A DNA stretch of 64,000 bases from Armatimonadota bacterium (GTDB lineage Bacteria; Armatimonadota; Chthonomonadetes; Chthonomonadales; CAJBBX01). The stretch covers positions 1 to 64,000 of the forward strand of contig JAPLCQ010000090.1 in assembly GCA_026392115.1 (NCBI GenBank), written 5' to 3'. How positions within the stretch are numbered: position 1 is the stretch's first letter; every line of letters begins with the position of its first letter. A model generated the notes under the pieces. It was not told the origin of the DNA. It was given only the letters and a program-made list of their open reading frames with translations, and did no database searches. This document shows positions 35,097 to 43,450 of the stretch, piece by piece. The translations under genes and the position numbers were made by a program.

Positions 35097-35402
35097 CGGA
35101 GGCGGCCAGAGTCGCGCTTCATCCGCCGCAGGGCGCTCTATCGCGACATGCGGCGAATGGGGGTATCACAGTTTGAGACCAAGACGCTGGAGAGAGGCAG
35201 GCAAGAGGGCGTCGCGCAGGGCCTGAAGACGGGATTGCTTGAGGCCCTGGAGCTTGGCCTGGAGCTACGCTTCGGCAAGTCGGCGTTGGGCCAGATGGAC
35301 GAGCTCAGCCGCATCGAGAGCGTGGAGACCCTGAAGCGCGTGAAGGACGCCCTGACCACCGTGGCCTCGCCGGCGGAGCTGAGGAGCATCTACGCTTCAT
35401 AG
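35097..35402 (+). pseudogene. 3' remnant of an Rpn/PD-(D/E)XK-type nuclease gene
   Basis: The frame is open from 35097, just after the repeat array, to a stop at 35400-35402. It encodes a sequence typical of the C-terminus of Rpn-family or DUF4351-type proteins: ETKTLERGRQEGVAQGLKTGLLEALELGLELRFGKSA, then LKRVKDALTTVASPAELRSIY. These proteins normally have an N-terminal nuclease domain of about 150-200 residues, absent here. No ribosome binding site precedes the first ATG (35148). The 5' part was probably lost at the junction with the repeat array. Confidence 0.6.
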
Positions 35403-35492
35403 GGACGCCGAGGTCCGGCCGCCTGCGCCACTCGCCGCGGGGAGGTATCCTCCGCCCGCAAGGTGAACCTTGTGCCGGAGGAGCTACTACCC

Positions 35493-36755
35493 GTGAAGTT
35501 TCAAGTGATGAGCGCGCTATGGGTCGGCCTGATGACGGCGGTGGCCAATGCGGGCGCCCAGACCGGTGAGCCGGAGTGGCCCGAGTATCGCGGCCCGGCC
35601 CGCACCGGCTACGCCGTTGCGAAGGGCTTGCCTGCCGCCTGGAGCGAGACGAGCAACGTGGTCTGGAAGACGCCCATCCACGGTCGGGGCTGGTCCACGC
35701 CGGTGGTCTACGGGCAGCGCCTCTGGCTGACCACGGCCACCGAGGACGGCAAAGCCATGTCCGTGGTTTGCCTCGACCGGCAGAACGGCAAGGTGCTGCT
35801 GGACAAGGTCCTATTCCAGCCGACATCGCCGGGCGACTTCAATCCCACCAACAGCTGGGCTTCTCCCTCGCCGGTGGCGGGCCGCGGACGGGTCGTCGTC
35901 CACTTCGGCATGCATGGCACCGTCTGCTTCGACAACAAGACGCTGGCACAGCTATGGCAACGGACCGACCTGAACTGCAACCACATGGTGGGACCCGGCT
36001 CCTCGCCGTTGCTCACCGGCGACCGGCTCTACCTCACCTATGACGGCACCGACACGCAGCGCACCTACTGCCTGAACCTCACCACCGGCGCCACCCTCTG
36101 GATGGCCGACCGAACCAGCGGCCCCGCCGCCTCGGTGGCATTCGACCGCCGCAAGTGCTTCAACACCCCTGTCCTGGCCACCTACCAGGGCAAACAGCAG
36201 CTCATCTGCCAGGCGGCCATGGGCGTCTTCGCCTACGACCCCGCCACGGGGCAGGAGATCTGGCGTGCGCGGCACGGCGGCTACTCCAACGCCTCGCGTA
36301 CGCTGGTCGATGCCGAGCGCGTCTATGTCAGCACGGGCTTCGACTCGTCGCATATGCTGGCCATCCGACTCGGCGGTAGCGGCGACGTCACGGCCACCCA
36401 CGTGGCGTGGGAACTGGACCGGGGCATGCCCAGCAAGCCCTCGCCCATCCTGCTCGGCGACCGCATCCTGGTGATCGCCGACTCGGGCACGCTTACCTGT
36501 CTGGATGCGGCCACCGGCAAGACCGTCTATAAGGAGCGCCTCACCGGCACCTACTCCTCCAGCCCCATCCTGGCCGACGACCGCATCTACCTCTTCAGCG
36601 AGCAGGGGCGCGGCTACGTGCTGGACCCCGGTCCCGCGTTCAAGGTGATCGCCGAGAGCGAGCTGCCCGAGGGCTGCATGGCCTCGCCCGTCGCCGTGGG
36701 CAAGACGCTCTTCGTGCGCACCAAGGCGGCCGTCTACCGGATCGAGGCGAAGTAG
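35493..36755 (+). CDS. Secreted PQQ-like beta-propeller repeat protein
   Basis: The 420-residue protein has a hydrophobic N-terminal segment (VMSALWVGLMTAVANAGAQ) and PQQ/BamB-like propeller blades: W-EYRGPARTGYA, NVVWKTPIHGRGWSTPVVYGQRLWLTT, CLDRQNGKVLLDK, VFAYDPATGQEIW, LTCLDAATGKTVYKERLTGTYSSSPILADDRIYLFSEQGRGYVLD. Such proteins are common exported proteins in Planctomycetes and Armatimonadota and usually act in binding or assembly rather than as dehydrogenases; no catalytic residues are evident. The start is the GTG at 35493, nine bases after GGAGGAG. Its stop is one base from the stop of the convergent URO-D gene, leaving no room for a terminator. Confidence 0.85.
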   Translation: MKFQVMSALWVGLMTAVANAGAQTGEPEWPEYRGPARTGYAVAKGLPAAWSETSNVVWKTPIHGRGWSTPVVYGQRLWLTTATEDGKAMSVVCLDRQNGKVLLDKVLFQPTSPGDFNPTNSWASPSPVAGRGRVVVHFGMHGTVCFDNKTLAQLWQRTDLNCNHMVGPGSSPLLTGDRLYLTYDGTDTQRTYCLNLTTGATLWMADRTSGPAASVAFDRRKCFNTPVLATYQGKQQLICQAAMGVFAYDPATGQEIWRARHGGYSNASRTLVDAERVYVSTGFDSSHMLAIRLGGSGDVTATHVAWELDRGMPSKPSPILLGDRILVIADSGTLTCLDAATGKTVYKERLTGTYSSSPILADDRIYLFSEQGRGYVLDPGPAFKVIAESELPEGCMASPVAVGKTLFVRTKAAVYRIEAK

Positions 36756-36756
36756 C

Positions 36757-37863
36757 CTACCCGGCCCACTCCCGCACCACGGCCGCCATGGCGTGGACGT
36801 TCTCCTCGGGCACGTCGTAGAGCAGGTAGTCGCTGGCGGCCACCATATGCATGCGCCCTCGGGTCTCCTCCAGCACCGTGGCGGTGGCGCGGCGAACGTC
36901 GTCCGTGGAGCCCTGGAGCAGCAGGTCCAGTCCCACGTTCCCGCGGGTGCAGATGGCGGGGTCCAGCTTGGTCAGTGCGTCCGCCATGGAGACGACGTTG
37001 CCCACCGGCGGCGGGCTGAGGGTCTCGAAGAGGTCGATCCCCATCTGGTTGTAGAAGCCCAGGGTGAGAAACGGCTCAATGGGTGAGCAGATGTGCGAGT
37101 AGATGAGCAGCCCGCGCTCGTGCGCGATGTCGGTGACCTGCTTGGAGAAGGGCACAAGGTAGTTGCGGTAGTAGGCCGGGGAGATCATCTCCTTCGCGGG
37201 CCCGCCAAGGAAGACGAAGTCGGCGCCGCCGGCCGCCACGGCGTCGATGATCCGCGCATCCAGCTCCACAATGCGCTCCATGATGCGTCGGGCCTGCTCC
37301 GGGCAGTCGTGCACCAGCAGCGCCGTGTCCTTTGTGCTGGGGAAGCAGAGCAGTTCGTAGGGCTGCATCGGCCACTGCACGTCCACCGCAGCGGCGTCGC
37401 CCACAGTGGCCACCACAGACCGCACGTACTCCGTCACGCGGGTCAGGTCGGCATCCAGCGCCGCGTCCACGTACCAGGCCAGCGCATTCAGCTCCTCGGG
37501 CGCCTCCAGAGCGTACTTGGTGAAGTAGCCGCCGCTCGGCTCCTGCATCATCGTGCGGGTCAGCGTTCCGGTCGGGGTCTCCAGACGCTCCGTGCGGAAG
37601 GTCCGCTCGCCCTCGCGGCTCTCGTCGGAGAGCATCCAGCGCAACTGGGGGCTGCACTCCCCGAAGTCCGGGATGCCCACGTTGATGAGCGGGAGGATGT
37701 CAAACCGCGCCACTGCGGCCAGCGTGTCCTCCAGGGCCGTCTCCCAGACGCTCCGCTTGCCGGCCAGCTTGGTATCGAACCCGGCCCCGCCGCCGATCTG
37801 CGGTGAGCAGACGGGCGGTCCGCCATGGGTGACGGCACGCTTGAAGGCCTCTCGGGGGGTCAT
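36757..37863 (-). CDS. Uroporphyrinogen decarboxylase (URO-D) superfamily protein
   Basis: The 368-residue barrel protein is of URO-D type: MTPREAFKRAVTHGGPPVC, GIPDFGECSPQLRW, YELLCFPSTKDTALLVHDCPEQARRIME, ADFVFLGGPAKEMISPAYYRNYLVPFSKQV, LLIYSHICSPIEPFLTLGFYNQMGIDLFETLSPPPVGN and ICTRGNVGLDLLLQGSTDDVRRAT. The HIC segment resembles the zinc-ligand region of the MtaA/CmuA methyltransferase branch rather than the haem-pathway enzyme, and no haem genes are nearby. Members of this branch in such phyla are usually of unknown function. GAGG lies before ATG 37863. Confidence 0.85.
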   Translation of the reverse strand: MTPREAFKRAVTHGGPPVCSPQIGGGAGFDTKLAGKRSVWETALEDTLAAVARFDILPLINVGIPDFGECSPQLRWMLSDESREGERTFRTERLETPTGTLTRTMMQEPSGGYFTKYALEAPEELNALAWYVDAALDADLTRVTEYVRSVVATVGDAAAVDVQWPMQPYELLCFPSTKDTALLVHDCPEQARRIMERIVELDARIIDAVAAGGADFVFLGGPAKEMISPAYYRNYLVPFSKQVTDIAHERGLLIYSHICSPIEPFLTLGFYNQMGIDLFETLSPPPVGNVVSMADALTKLDPAICTRGNVGLDLLLQGSTDDVRRATATVLEETRGRMHMVAASDYLLYDVPEENVHAMAAVVREWAG

Positions 37864-38216
37864 GTGCAGCCTCGAACAGGTGGAGTGCGGCCCGGCAAAG
37901 GCCCGGACGCCACAGCCAGTGTAGCAGCCGACCGCACGGAGCCGCGCGGACGCGGTTCCATAGAGCGGCGGTAGCCGACCCGGAGGCTCCTGCCTGTGTG
38001 CGGGGCCTCGACGCGCGGTACGGATCGCCGATCCCGCATGCCGACGGGACCATGGTCATGCGGTCGTCCATCGAGGGCGAGCTGGAGTCGAAACCGCGGT
38101 CGATCAGCCCAATCACCCGGAGCGCGGAGGCTATGTGCGCCGACGGCGTCCCGGCGGTGTGAGGTCGATGGGGCGCCCGCGGCGTTGGCCATGGAGTGTG
38201 CGACCACGCTGATCCG
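37864..38216. other. No recognisable gene
   Basis: This stretch lies between the start of the URO-D gene and the end of the XRE regulator gene. The open frames are arginine/proline/serine-rich and lack ribosome binding sites. No tRNA, repeat or convincing terminator was seen. Confidence 0.5.
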
Positions 38217-38552
38217 CTACTCCGGCGCCGCGTCCGCAGGCAGGGGCGCGCAGGTGAGGCCCAGGGTCTCGGCGATGCCCTGGAGTTGGGTGCGGGCCCG
38301 TGCCAGGGCGGCTTCGGCATCTCCGGCGCCGAGGCCAAGGATGTGGTCCGGCGTCATGTCCAGCGTGGTGCATATCTGGATGAGACGGCTGGACGGTATG
38401 TCGATGTAGCCCACCTCGTACTGCGCGTAGGTGGAGCGGGTCATGCCGAGGACATTAGCCGCCTGGACCTGCGATAGCCCTAGTTCGGACCGGCGTGCGA
38501 TGATCCGCTTGCCGATGGCTTGCCTCGTGCGGGCGATCTCTGACATCTCCAT
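38217..38552 (-). CDS. XRE-family helix-turn-helix regulator
   Basis: The 111-residue protein has a classic XRE domain in its first 75 residues: IGKRIIARRSELGLSQVQAANVLGMTRSTYAQYEVGYIDIPSSRLIQICTTLD, with the recognition helix around TRSTYAQYE. A short linker and helix (AALARARTQLQGIAETLGL) follow. It is probably a repressor, acting near its own promoter; a 10-bp palindrome lies 80 bases upstream. The start is ATG 38552, with AGGAGGAGG eight bases upstream. Confidence 0.9.
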   Translation of the reverse strand: MEMSEIARTRQAIGKRIIARRSELGLSQVQAANVLGMTRSTYAQYEVGYIDIPSSRLIQICTTLDMTPDHILGLGAGDAEAALARARTQLQGIAETLGLTCAPLPADAAPE

Positions 38553-38582
38553 GGGAACCTCCTCCTGGCGACACGCTGTCAC

Positions 38583-38936
38583 CGGCGTCGTTACTTGTTC
38601 CGCCCCACCCTAGGAACGGTGCAGGGCGCACAAGTGTACACTGGCGCGGATGTTAGCTGTATAGTCAGCCGGTACCGGAGGCTGGGGAGGCTGCATGGAA
38701 GACCGGACTGGGTTGGAGCTGGTTGTTGCCTGTCGGGACGACGAGGCGGAGCGCGTGGCCAGGAGATGGTCGATGTACTCGGCGAGAATCTGATCGTCAT
38801 GAGTCCTGCTGAGCGATTCCGCGGATTCGCCGAGTCCCGTTTTGGTCATCATCGGGGCCACGAGGGGCTGAGTCCTGCTGAGCTGTCCTGTTCGCTGTGT
38901 CACTGTTAGTGTTTGGGTCATCCGACTCCCTCCAAC
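38583..38936. other. Intergenic region with palindrome and possible tiny ORF
   Basis: This lies between the XRE gene and the tRNA terminator. It holds the AGTGTACACT palindrome (38633-38642) and a TATAGT at 38660-38665. An ATG at 38695 with GGGGAGG seven bases upstream starts a 32-codon plus-strand frame (MEDRTGLELVVACRDDEAER...). The sequence after it continues sensibly in another frame (MVDVLGENLIVMSPAERF), so a broken small gene divergent from the regulator is possible. I do not claim it as a gene. Confidence 0.35.
38633..38642. promoter_or_regulatory. Palindromic operator candidate of the XRE regulator
   Basis: AGTGTACACT is a perfect 10-bp palindrome about 80 bases upstream of the XRE gene start, in the expected promoter zone of a divergent pair. 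The size and symmetry suit a dimeric XRE repressor. There is no experimental support. Confidence 0.4.
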
Positions 38937-38969
38937 AAAAGGGGAGCCCGTGAGATCACGAACTCCCCT
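38937..38969 (-). terminator. Intrinsic terminator of tRNA-Gln
   Basis: On the minus strand the outer stem AGGGGAG/CTCCCCT (38963-38969 with 38940-38946) encloses a second stem CGTGA/TCACG, and TTTTG follows. It lies 32 bases after the tRNA 3' end and is a typical factor-independent terminator. Confidence 0.85.
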
Positions 38970-39000
38970 GATGCTGTTGTCGCCGCTAACGGCGGTGTCA

Positions 39001-39073
39001 CTGCCGGATAAGGGTTCGAACCTTAGACCTGCTGATCCAGAGTCAGCCGCTCTGCCAACTGAGCTATCCGGCA
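39001..39073 (-). tRNA. tRNA-Gln (anticodon CUG)
   Basis: The minus strand folds as a full cloverleaf. The acceptor stem is TGCCGGA/TCCGGCA, followed by discriminator G73 and no encoded CCA. The D arm is GCTC/GAGC. The anticodon stem is GCTGA/TCAGC with loop CTCTGGA, giving anticodon CTG, which reads CAG. The T stem is TAAGG/CCTTA with loop TTCGAAC. The weak U1-A72 pair and G73 are known identity elements for glutaminyl-tRNA synthetase. The glnS gene ends 54 bases upstream on the same strand. A promoter lies directly upstream. Confidence 0.95.
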
Positions 39074-39084
39074 ACGCGACTGTC

Positions 39085-39113
39085 ATTTTACCGTTCGGCG
39101 CGGCGCTTGTCAA
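39085..39113 (-). promoter_or_regulatory. Consensus promoter of tRNA-Gln
   Basis: On the minus strand TTGACA (39108-39113) and TAAAAT (39085-39090) are separated by 17 bases. Transcription would begin about 39078, five bases before the mature tRNA 5' end. The -35 is perfect and the -10 differs from consensus at one base, consistent with strong constitutive expression independent of glnS. Confidence 0.85.
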
Positions 39114-39127
39114 CCGCTACCCGCCTG

Positions 39128-40843
39128 TCACTTGCCGCCTTTGGCCGCCTTCTCGATCCTGGCCCAGGTGTCGCGGAGGGTGACGGTGCGGTTGAAGACC
39201 AGGGCGCCCGGCGCGCTCTCCTTGTCGACGCAGAAGTAGCCCAGCCGCTCGAACTGGTACCGCGTTCCCGGCAAAGCCTCGGCGACCGACGGCTCCACGT
39301 AGCCGCGAACCACCTTGAGGGAGTCTGGGTTCAGATTGTCGAGGTAGGTCTGGCCGGGCTCGACGTCGTCGGGGTCGGGCTTCAGGAAGAGGTGGTCGTA
39401 GAGCCTCGCCTCCATGGGCGCGGCCGTGGGGGCCGCCACCCAATGGAGCGTGGCCTTAACCTTGCGTCCGTCGGGGGCGTCGCCGCCTCGGGTGGCGGGG
39501 TCGTAGGTGCAGCGAAGCTCCACTATGGCTCCGTCGGCGTCCTTCACCACCTCCTCGCAGCGGATGAAGTAGCCGTTGCGCAGACGCACTTCGCGTCCCG
39601 GCGATAGGCGGAAGTACTTGGGCGGCGGCTCCTCGCGGAAGTCGTCGCGCTCGATGTAGAGCTCGCCGCAGAAGGGGACCCTGCGCGTGCCGGCCGAGGG
39701 GTCCTCGGGGTTGTTGATGACGTCCAGCTCTTCGACCTGGCCCGCGGGGTAGTTGGTCAGCACCACCTTCAGCGGGTCGAGCACGGCCATGACGCGCGGC
39801 GAGGTGCGGTTCAGGTCCTCGCGGACGCAATCCTCCAGCGCCGCCGCGTCGACCATGCTGTCGGTCTTGGCGACGCCGATGCGGCGGCAGAACTCGCGAA
39901 TGGCCTCGGGCGTGAAGCCCCGGCGCCGGAGCCCCGCGAGGGTGGGCAGGCGCGGGTCGTCGTAGCCGCTGACATAGCCGCCGTTGACCAGGTCGATGAA
40001 GCGCCGCTTGCTCATGACGGTGTAGTAGAGGTTCAGGCGCGCGAACTCGATCTGGCGCAGGTGGTAGATGCCCAACTCGTCCAGGAACCAGTCGTAGAGT
40101 GGCCGGTGGATCTCGTACTCTTGCGAGCAGAGCGAGTGGGTGACGCCCTCGATGGAGTCTTCGAGGCCGTGCGCCCAGTCGTACATGGGGTAGAGGCGCC
40201 ACTCGTCGCCCTGCCGGTGGTGGTCGGAATGGAGGATGCGGTACATCACCGGGTCGCGGAGGAGCATGTTGGGCGAGGACATGTCGATCTTGGCCCTGAG
40301 GGTGCGCGCGCCGTCCGGGAACTCGCCGGCGCGCATTCGGGCGAAGAGGTCCAGGTTCTCCTCGGGCGTGCGACCGCGGTAGGGGCTGTCGATGCCGGGG
40401 GTGGTGAGGGTGCCGCGGCCGGCGCTCACCTCGTCGGGCGTCAGGTCGCAGACGTAGGCCTTGCCCTTGCGGATCAGGTCGCAGGCCCACTCGTACATCT
40501 GCTCGAAGTAGTCTGAGGCGTAGAGGAGGCGATCCTCCCAGTCGGCGCCGATCCAGCGGACATCCTCGATGATCGCGTCGACGAACTCCTGGTCTTCGCG
40601 CACCGGGTTCGTGTCGTCGAAGCGGAGGTTGAACTTGCCGCCGAACTCCAGGGCGATGCCGTAGTCGATCCAGACGGCCTTGGCGTGCCCGATGTGCAGG
40701 TACGCGTTGGGCTCCGGCGGGAACCGCGTGTGGACGCGGTCGAAGCGGCCGTTCCGCAGGTCCTCGCGGATGGCCTCCCGGATGAAGTCTGTCTGGGTCT
40801 CGCGGCGCTCGCCGGCGCCTCCTGCAACGTCTGCTTCGCCCAT
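39128..40843 (-). CDS. glnS: Glutaminyl-tRNA synthetase
   Basis: This is a class I aminoacyl-tRNA synthetase of 571 residues, close to the family norm. The HIGH motif lies in [15 protein letters not shown] (about residues 40-55) and the KMSKS equivalent in VMSKRRF (about 270). Family blocks [43 protein letters not shown] and the C-terminal anticodon-binding beta barrels ([20 protein letters not shown]) are present. The start is ATG 40843 after GGGGAG; the longer frame upstream is non-coding and runs into the divergent promoter. Presence of GlnRS means Gln-tRNA can be made directly. Its cognate tRNA-Gln gene follows 54 bases downstream. Confidence 0.97.
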   Translation of the reverse strand: MGEADVAGGAGERRETQTDFIREAIREDLRNGRFDRVHTRFPPEPNAYLHIGHAKAVWIDYGIALEFGGKFNLRFDDTNPVREDQEFVDAIIEDVRWIGADWEDRLLYASDYFEQMYEWACDLIRKGKAYVCDLTPDEVSAGRGTLTTPGIDSPYRGRTPEENLDLFARMRAGEFPDGARTLRAKIDMSSPNMLLRDPVMYRILHSDHHRQGDEWRLYPMYDWAHGLEDSIEGVTHSLCSQEYEIHRPLYDWFLDELGIYHLRQIEFARLNLYYTVMSKRRFIDLVNGGYVSGYDDPRLPTLAGLRRRGFTPEAIREFCRRIGVAKTDSMVDAAALEDCVREDLNRTSPRVMAVLDPLKVVLTNYPAGQVEELDVINNPEDPSAGTRRVPFCGELYIERDDFREEPPPKYFRLSPGREVRLRNGYFIRCEEVVKDADGAIVELRCTYDPATRGGDAPDGRKVKATLHWVAAPTAAPMEARLYDHLFLKPDPDDVEPGQTYLDNLNPDSLKVVRGYVEPSVAEALPGTRYQFERLGYFCVDKESAPGALVFNRTVTLRDTWARIEKAAKGGK

Positions 40844-40948
40844 GGCTGCTCCCCATCGTTGACGGCGCTTCGGCGTTGAAGCGAGTGATGGAACCAGTAT
40901 ACCGCTCACGATTTTTGGCCTCGCCACGCACCCGCGCGGGCCGGTCGC

Positions 40949-40981
40949 TTGACAGTGGCAGGCAAGTGGTGTAAAGTGGTG
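40949..40981 (+). promoter_or_regulatory. Promoter and direct-repeat operator of the GntR/LacI regulator
   Basis: TTGACA (40949-40954) and TAAAGT (40972-40977) are 17 bases apart, a strong promoter reading toward the regulator gene. Two copies of AAGTGGTG start at 40964 and 40974, exactly one helical turn apart and overlapping the -10 element. This is a good position for autorepression. The repeats may be the regulator's site, but this is inference. Confidence 0.7.
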
Positions 40982-41049
40982 GGGAGCCAAACTGGAGTGC
41001 GCCGGCCGTGGAGCCGTGTGGCCGGGTTCGGGGCGAGGCAAACGAGACG

Positions 41050-42228
41050 ATGGCGACGCGGCCAACCGTAGACGCGGCGGTAAGACGGAGCAGGCTTCCG
41101 GCGTATCAGCGCGTCGTTCGTATCATGCGGGACCGCATCGCGGATTACGGCTATGCGGTGGGAGAGTACTTCCCGTCGGAGCGTGACCTGGCCGCCGAGT
41201 TTCGGTGCAGCCGCGACACGATCCGGCAGGCGGTGGAGGTACTGCGGCAGGATGGTCTGGTTGCCCCGGAACAAGGGCGCGGGACCGTGGTGCTGGGCCT
41301 TCCGGAGCCGCATGTTACGCCGAGGGAGGCCCGGGACCGGCTGCAATTGGCGGCACTGATCGTCTATGGGATGGCGCGGGATGGTTCGGCGGCCATCTTC
41401 CAGGGCTGTCAGGAGGTCATGAGGCGCGAGGATCACCACCTCATCGTGTGCGAGACGCCCAGGGACGCCGAGAGGCGGCATGAGACCGAAGCGGCGCACC
41501 TGCGCTCTTTGATAGATAAGGGCATCGGCGGGATCATCATCTACGCCGAGCCCACGGACCAGAACCGGAGCCTTCTTGCCGAGGCCCTCGGCGGCGGCGT
41601 CAACGTGGTGCAGATCGACAGGTACCTGCAGGGCCTCGACTGCGACTACGTAGGCGTCTCGAACGTGGAGTCGGCCCGTGAGGTTTGCGAGCATCTGGTG
41701 CAGGACGGCTACCGGCGCATCGTCGCCGTCTCGCTGGCGCCCGAGCCTTCGTCGTGCACCGAGAGGCTGGCAGGTTACACGGAGGCGATGGACGCCCACG
41801 AACTGCCGGCCCGTGTGGAGTTAGCCGGATCAACCACCGAGACCAACGCCGGGATGGCGCGCATCGTGGACGGTTGGATCGCCGCGGAGGCCATCCCCGA
41901 CGCTGTTTTCGCGGTTAACGACGGATTGGCGTTGCTCCTCATACGGTCGCTGCGCGATCGGGGGCTCAGGGCGCCCGGTGATGTGGCCGTAGCCGGGTTC
42001 GATGACATCGGAGCTGCCGCGCTCATGGAGCCGCCGCTTACAACGGTGAGGCAGCCGTTCTACGAGATGGGTCAGACCGCCGCAAGGTTGCTCTTGGACC
42101 GCATGGCGGGAACGTACACGGGCGTCGCCCGTCGCGTCACCTGTCCGACGCAACTGGTTGTCCGTGAGTCATGTGGGTGCTCGCAGTCCGGCCGCGCAAG
42201 GGCGCGTAGCCGGTCCGCTCGCCTATAG
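41050..42228 (+). CDS. GntR-type DNA-binding domain fused to LacI-type sugar sensor (transcription regulator)
   Basis: The 392-residue protein has an N-terminal GntR winged helix (residues 15-80: [53 protein letters not shown]). A periplasmic-binding-type sensor domain follows at about 95-375 ([102 protein letters not shown]). This architecture is that of AraR-like sugar-responsive repressors. ATG 41050 is chosen; the GTG at 41008 in the same frame is possible. The ligand is unknown, but a sugar is likely because an FGGY kinase and a sialate esterase lie downstream. The pseudopilin gene follows 54 bases later. Confidence 0.93.
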   Translation: MATRPTVDAAVRRSRLPAYQRVVRIMRDRIADYGYAVGEYFPSERDLAAEFRCSRDTIRQAVEVLRQDGLVAPEQGRGTVVLGLPEPHVTPREARDRLQLAALIVYGMARDGSAAIFQGCQEVMRREDHHLIVCETPRDAERRHETEAAHLRSLIDKGIGGIIIYAEPTDQNRSLLAEALGGGVNVVQIDRYLQGLDCDYVGVSNVESAREVCEHLVQDGYRRIVAVSLAPEPSSCTERLAGYTEAMDAHELPARVELAGSTTETNAGMARIVDGWIAAEAIPDAVFAVNDGLALLLIRSLRDRGLRAPGDVAVAGFDDIGAAALMEPPLTTVRQPFYEMGQTAARLLLDRMAGTYTGVARRVTCPTQLVVRESCGCSQSGRARARSRSARL

Positions 42229-42281
42229 CGATGACCGTCGCCAACGAGCGCCGGCACATCAAATCCACGAAGGAGATGGAT

Positions 42282-43040
42282 GTGAGACTGATGCATGCAC
42301 AACGTGGTCGGCGTGGCTTTACGCTGATCGAACTGCTCGTCGTCATCGCGATCATCGCGATCCTGGCGGCGATCCTCTTCCCTGTCTTCGCCCGCGCCCG
42401 TGAGCAGGCCAGGAAGACCTCCTGCCTCTCCAACATGAAGCAGATCGGCCTGAGCCTCATGATGTACGTGCAGGATTACGACGAGACCATGCCGGACTCG
42501 TCGGTCACCTGCAACGACGATCCCTCCTTCACCGAGATGTGCAACTACGCCAACGGCTACCGCGGCGGCCTGCACATCCAGGCCTGGGGCCATCGGCGCT
42601 ACCTGTCCAACGGGCAGCTTGGCGGCCATGTCCGCGTGCTGAACCCCTACGTCAAGAACGTCCAGATTTTCACCTGCCCCAGCGACGCCCAGGCTGAGCG
42701 CTGGATTCCGTGGGCCGTCTCCAGCAGCTACTACTTCCGCCACGCCATCGATGGCTACACCTTCACCTGGCGCCACGCCATGCGCATGGCATCGATCCAG
42801 CGGCCAGCCGCTCTGGCCCCGGTGGTCGAAGAGGCCTGGCACGACGGCGGCGCCACCCCCTGGATGTGGACCACCACCAACGAGAACCACGACAAGATGA
42901 CCAACGCCGTCTTCTTCGACGGCCATGCGGCTCTGCTGCGCGTTCCGTTCGTCACGCCTCTGGGCACGGCCAACTACGATCTCAACTGGTTCCTGAAGGG
43001 CCATCAGTGGCACCTCGACCTCGACCCGTCCGACATCTAA
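42282..43040 (+). CDS. Type II secretion/type IV pilin-like protein (second pseudopilin)
   Basis: The 252-residue protein has the class III signal [24 protein letters not shown] followed by [20 protein letters not shown], nearly identical to the copy at 23638-24387 over the first 60 residues but divergent afterwards. A conserved late strand [12 protein letters not shown] corresponds to the ADGH segment of the other copy. The start is the GTG at 42282, six bases after AAGGAG; the 17 preceding codons of the open frame lack support. It would be processed by a prepilin peptidase and exposed on the envelope. The next gene, seven bases on, encodes a small proline-rich membrane protein. Confidence 0.92.
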   Translation: MRLMHAQRGRRGFTLIELLVVIAIIAILAAILFPVFARAREQARKTSCLSNMKQIGLSLMMYVQDYDETMPDSSVTCNDDPSFTEMCNYANGYRGGLHIQAWGHRRYLSNGQLGGHVRVLNPYVKNVQIFTCPSDAQAERWIPWAVSSSYYFRHAIDGYTFTWRHAMRMASIQRPAALAPVVEEAWHDGGATPWMWTTTNENHDKMTNAVFFDGHAALLRVPFVTPLGTANYDLNWFLKGHQWHLDLDPSDI

Positions 43041-43047
43041 GGTTGGT

Positions 43048-43326
43048 GTGCTTGTGAAGAACCTCGATCCAAAGGTGGTCATCCCCGCCGTGATCGTCAT
43101 CCTGGTGCTCTGCCTGGTGGTGATCCTCAAGTCGGTGGGGGTTGGCAAAGACAAAGCGCCGCCGCCGATCGCCACGGGCGGTGGCCCGGCGCCGATCTCG
43201 GGTGCGGCAGGAGGGTCTGGAGCGCCGCCTCCTACGACCCTCACGCTGCCCGGCGTGGACACAGCCCAGAGCAAGACGCCGCCCCGACCCATGCTCGGCG
43301 GCGGAGCGCCCGGCATGGGCCGCTAG
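43048..43326 (+). CDS. Small proline/glycine-rich single-pass membrane protein
   Basis: The 92-residue protein has one transmembrane helix near residues 12-30 (VIPAVIVILVLCLVVILK) and a low-complexity tail rich in Pro and Gly (APPPIATGGGPAPIS, GAPPPTT, MLGGGAPGMG). It starts seven bases after the pseudopilin stop, so it is co-transcribed with it; GTG 43048 or GTG 43054 are possible starts. It parallels the proline-rich lipoprotein next to the other pseudopilin (23419-23613). Function unknown. Confidence 0.7.
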   Translation: MLVKNLDPKVVIPAVIVILVLCLVVILKSVGVGKDKAPPPIATGGGPAPISGAAGGSGAPPPTTLTLPGVDTAQSKTPPRPMLGGGAPGMGR

Positions 43327-43450
43327 GCCCCGTCGCACATCGCTCACCCGGAGCGGCCCGTGTGGGCTTCTCCGTCCGGCAGGCGGCCGCGGTCCCATGT
43401 GGGCTGTGGCCGCTTGCCACGTCTGCCCGTCCCGATGGAGCGGATCGCCC

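Noticed and set aside
37860-38207. 115-codon minus-strand frame between URO-D and XRE genes
   Set aside because: Composition is that of a random GC-rich frame, with no ribosome binding site and no domain resemblance.
38610-39113. 167-codon minus-strand frame across the tRNA gene
   Set aside because: It runs through the tRNA and its terminator, so it cannot be a gene.
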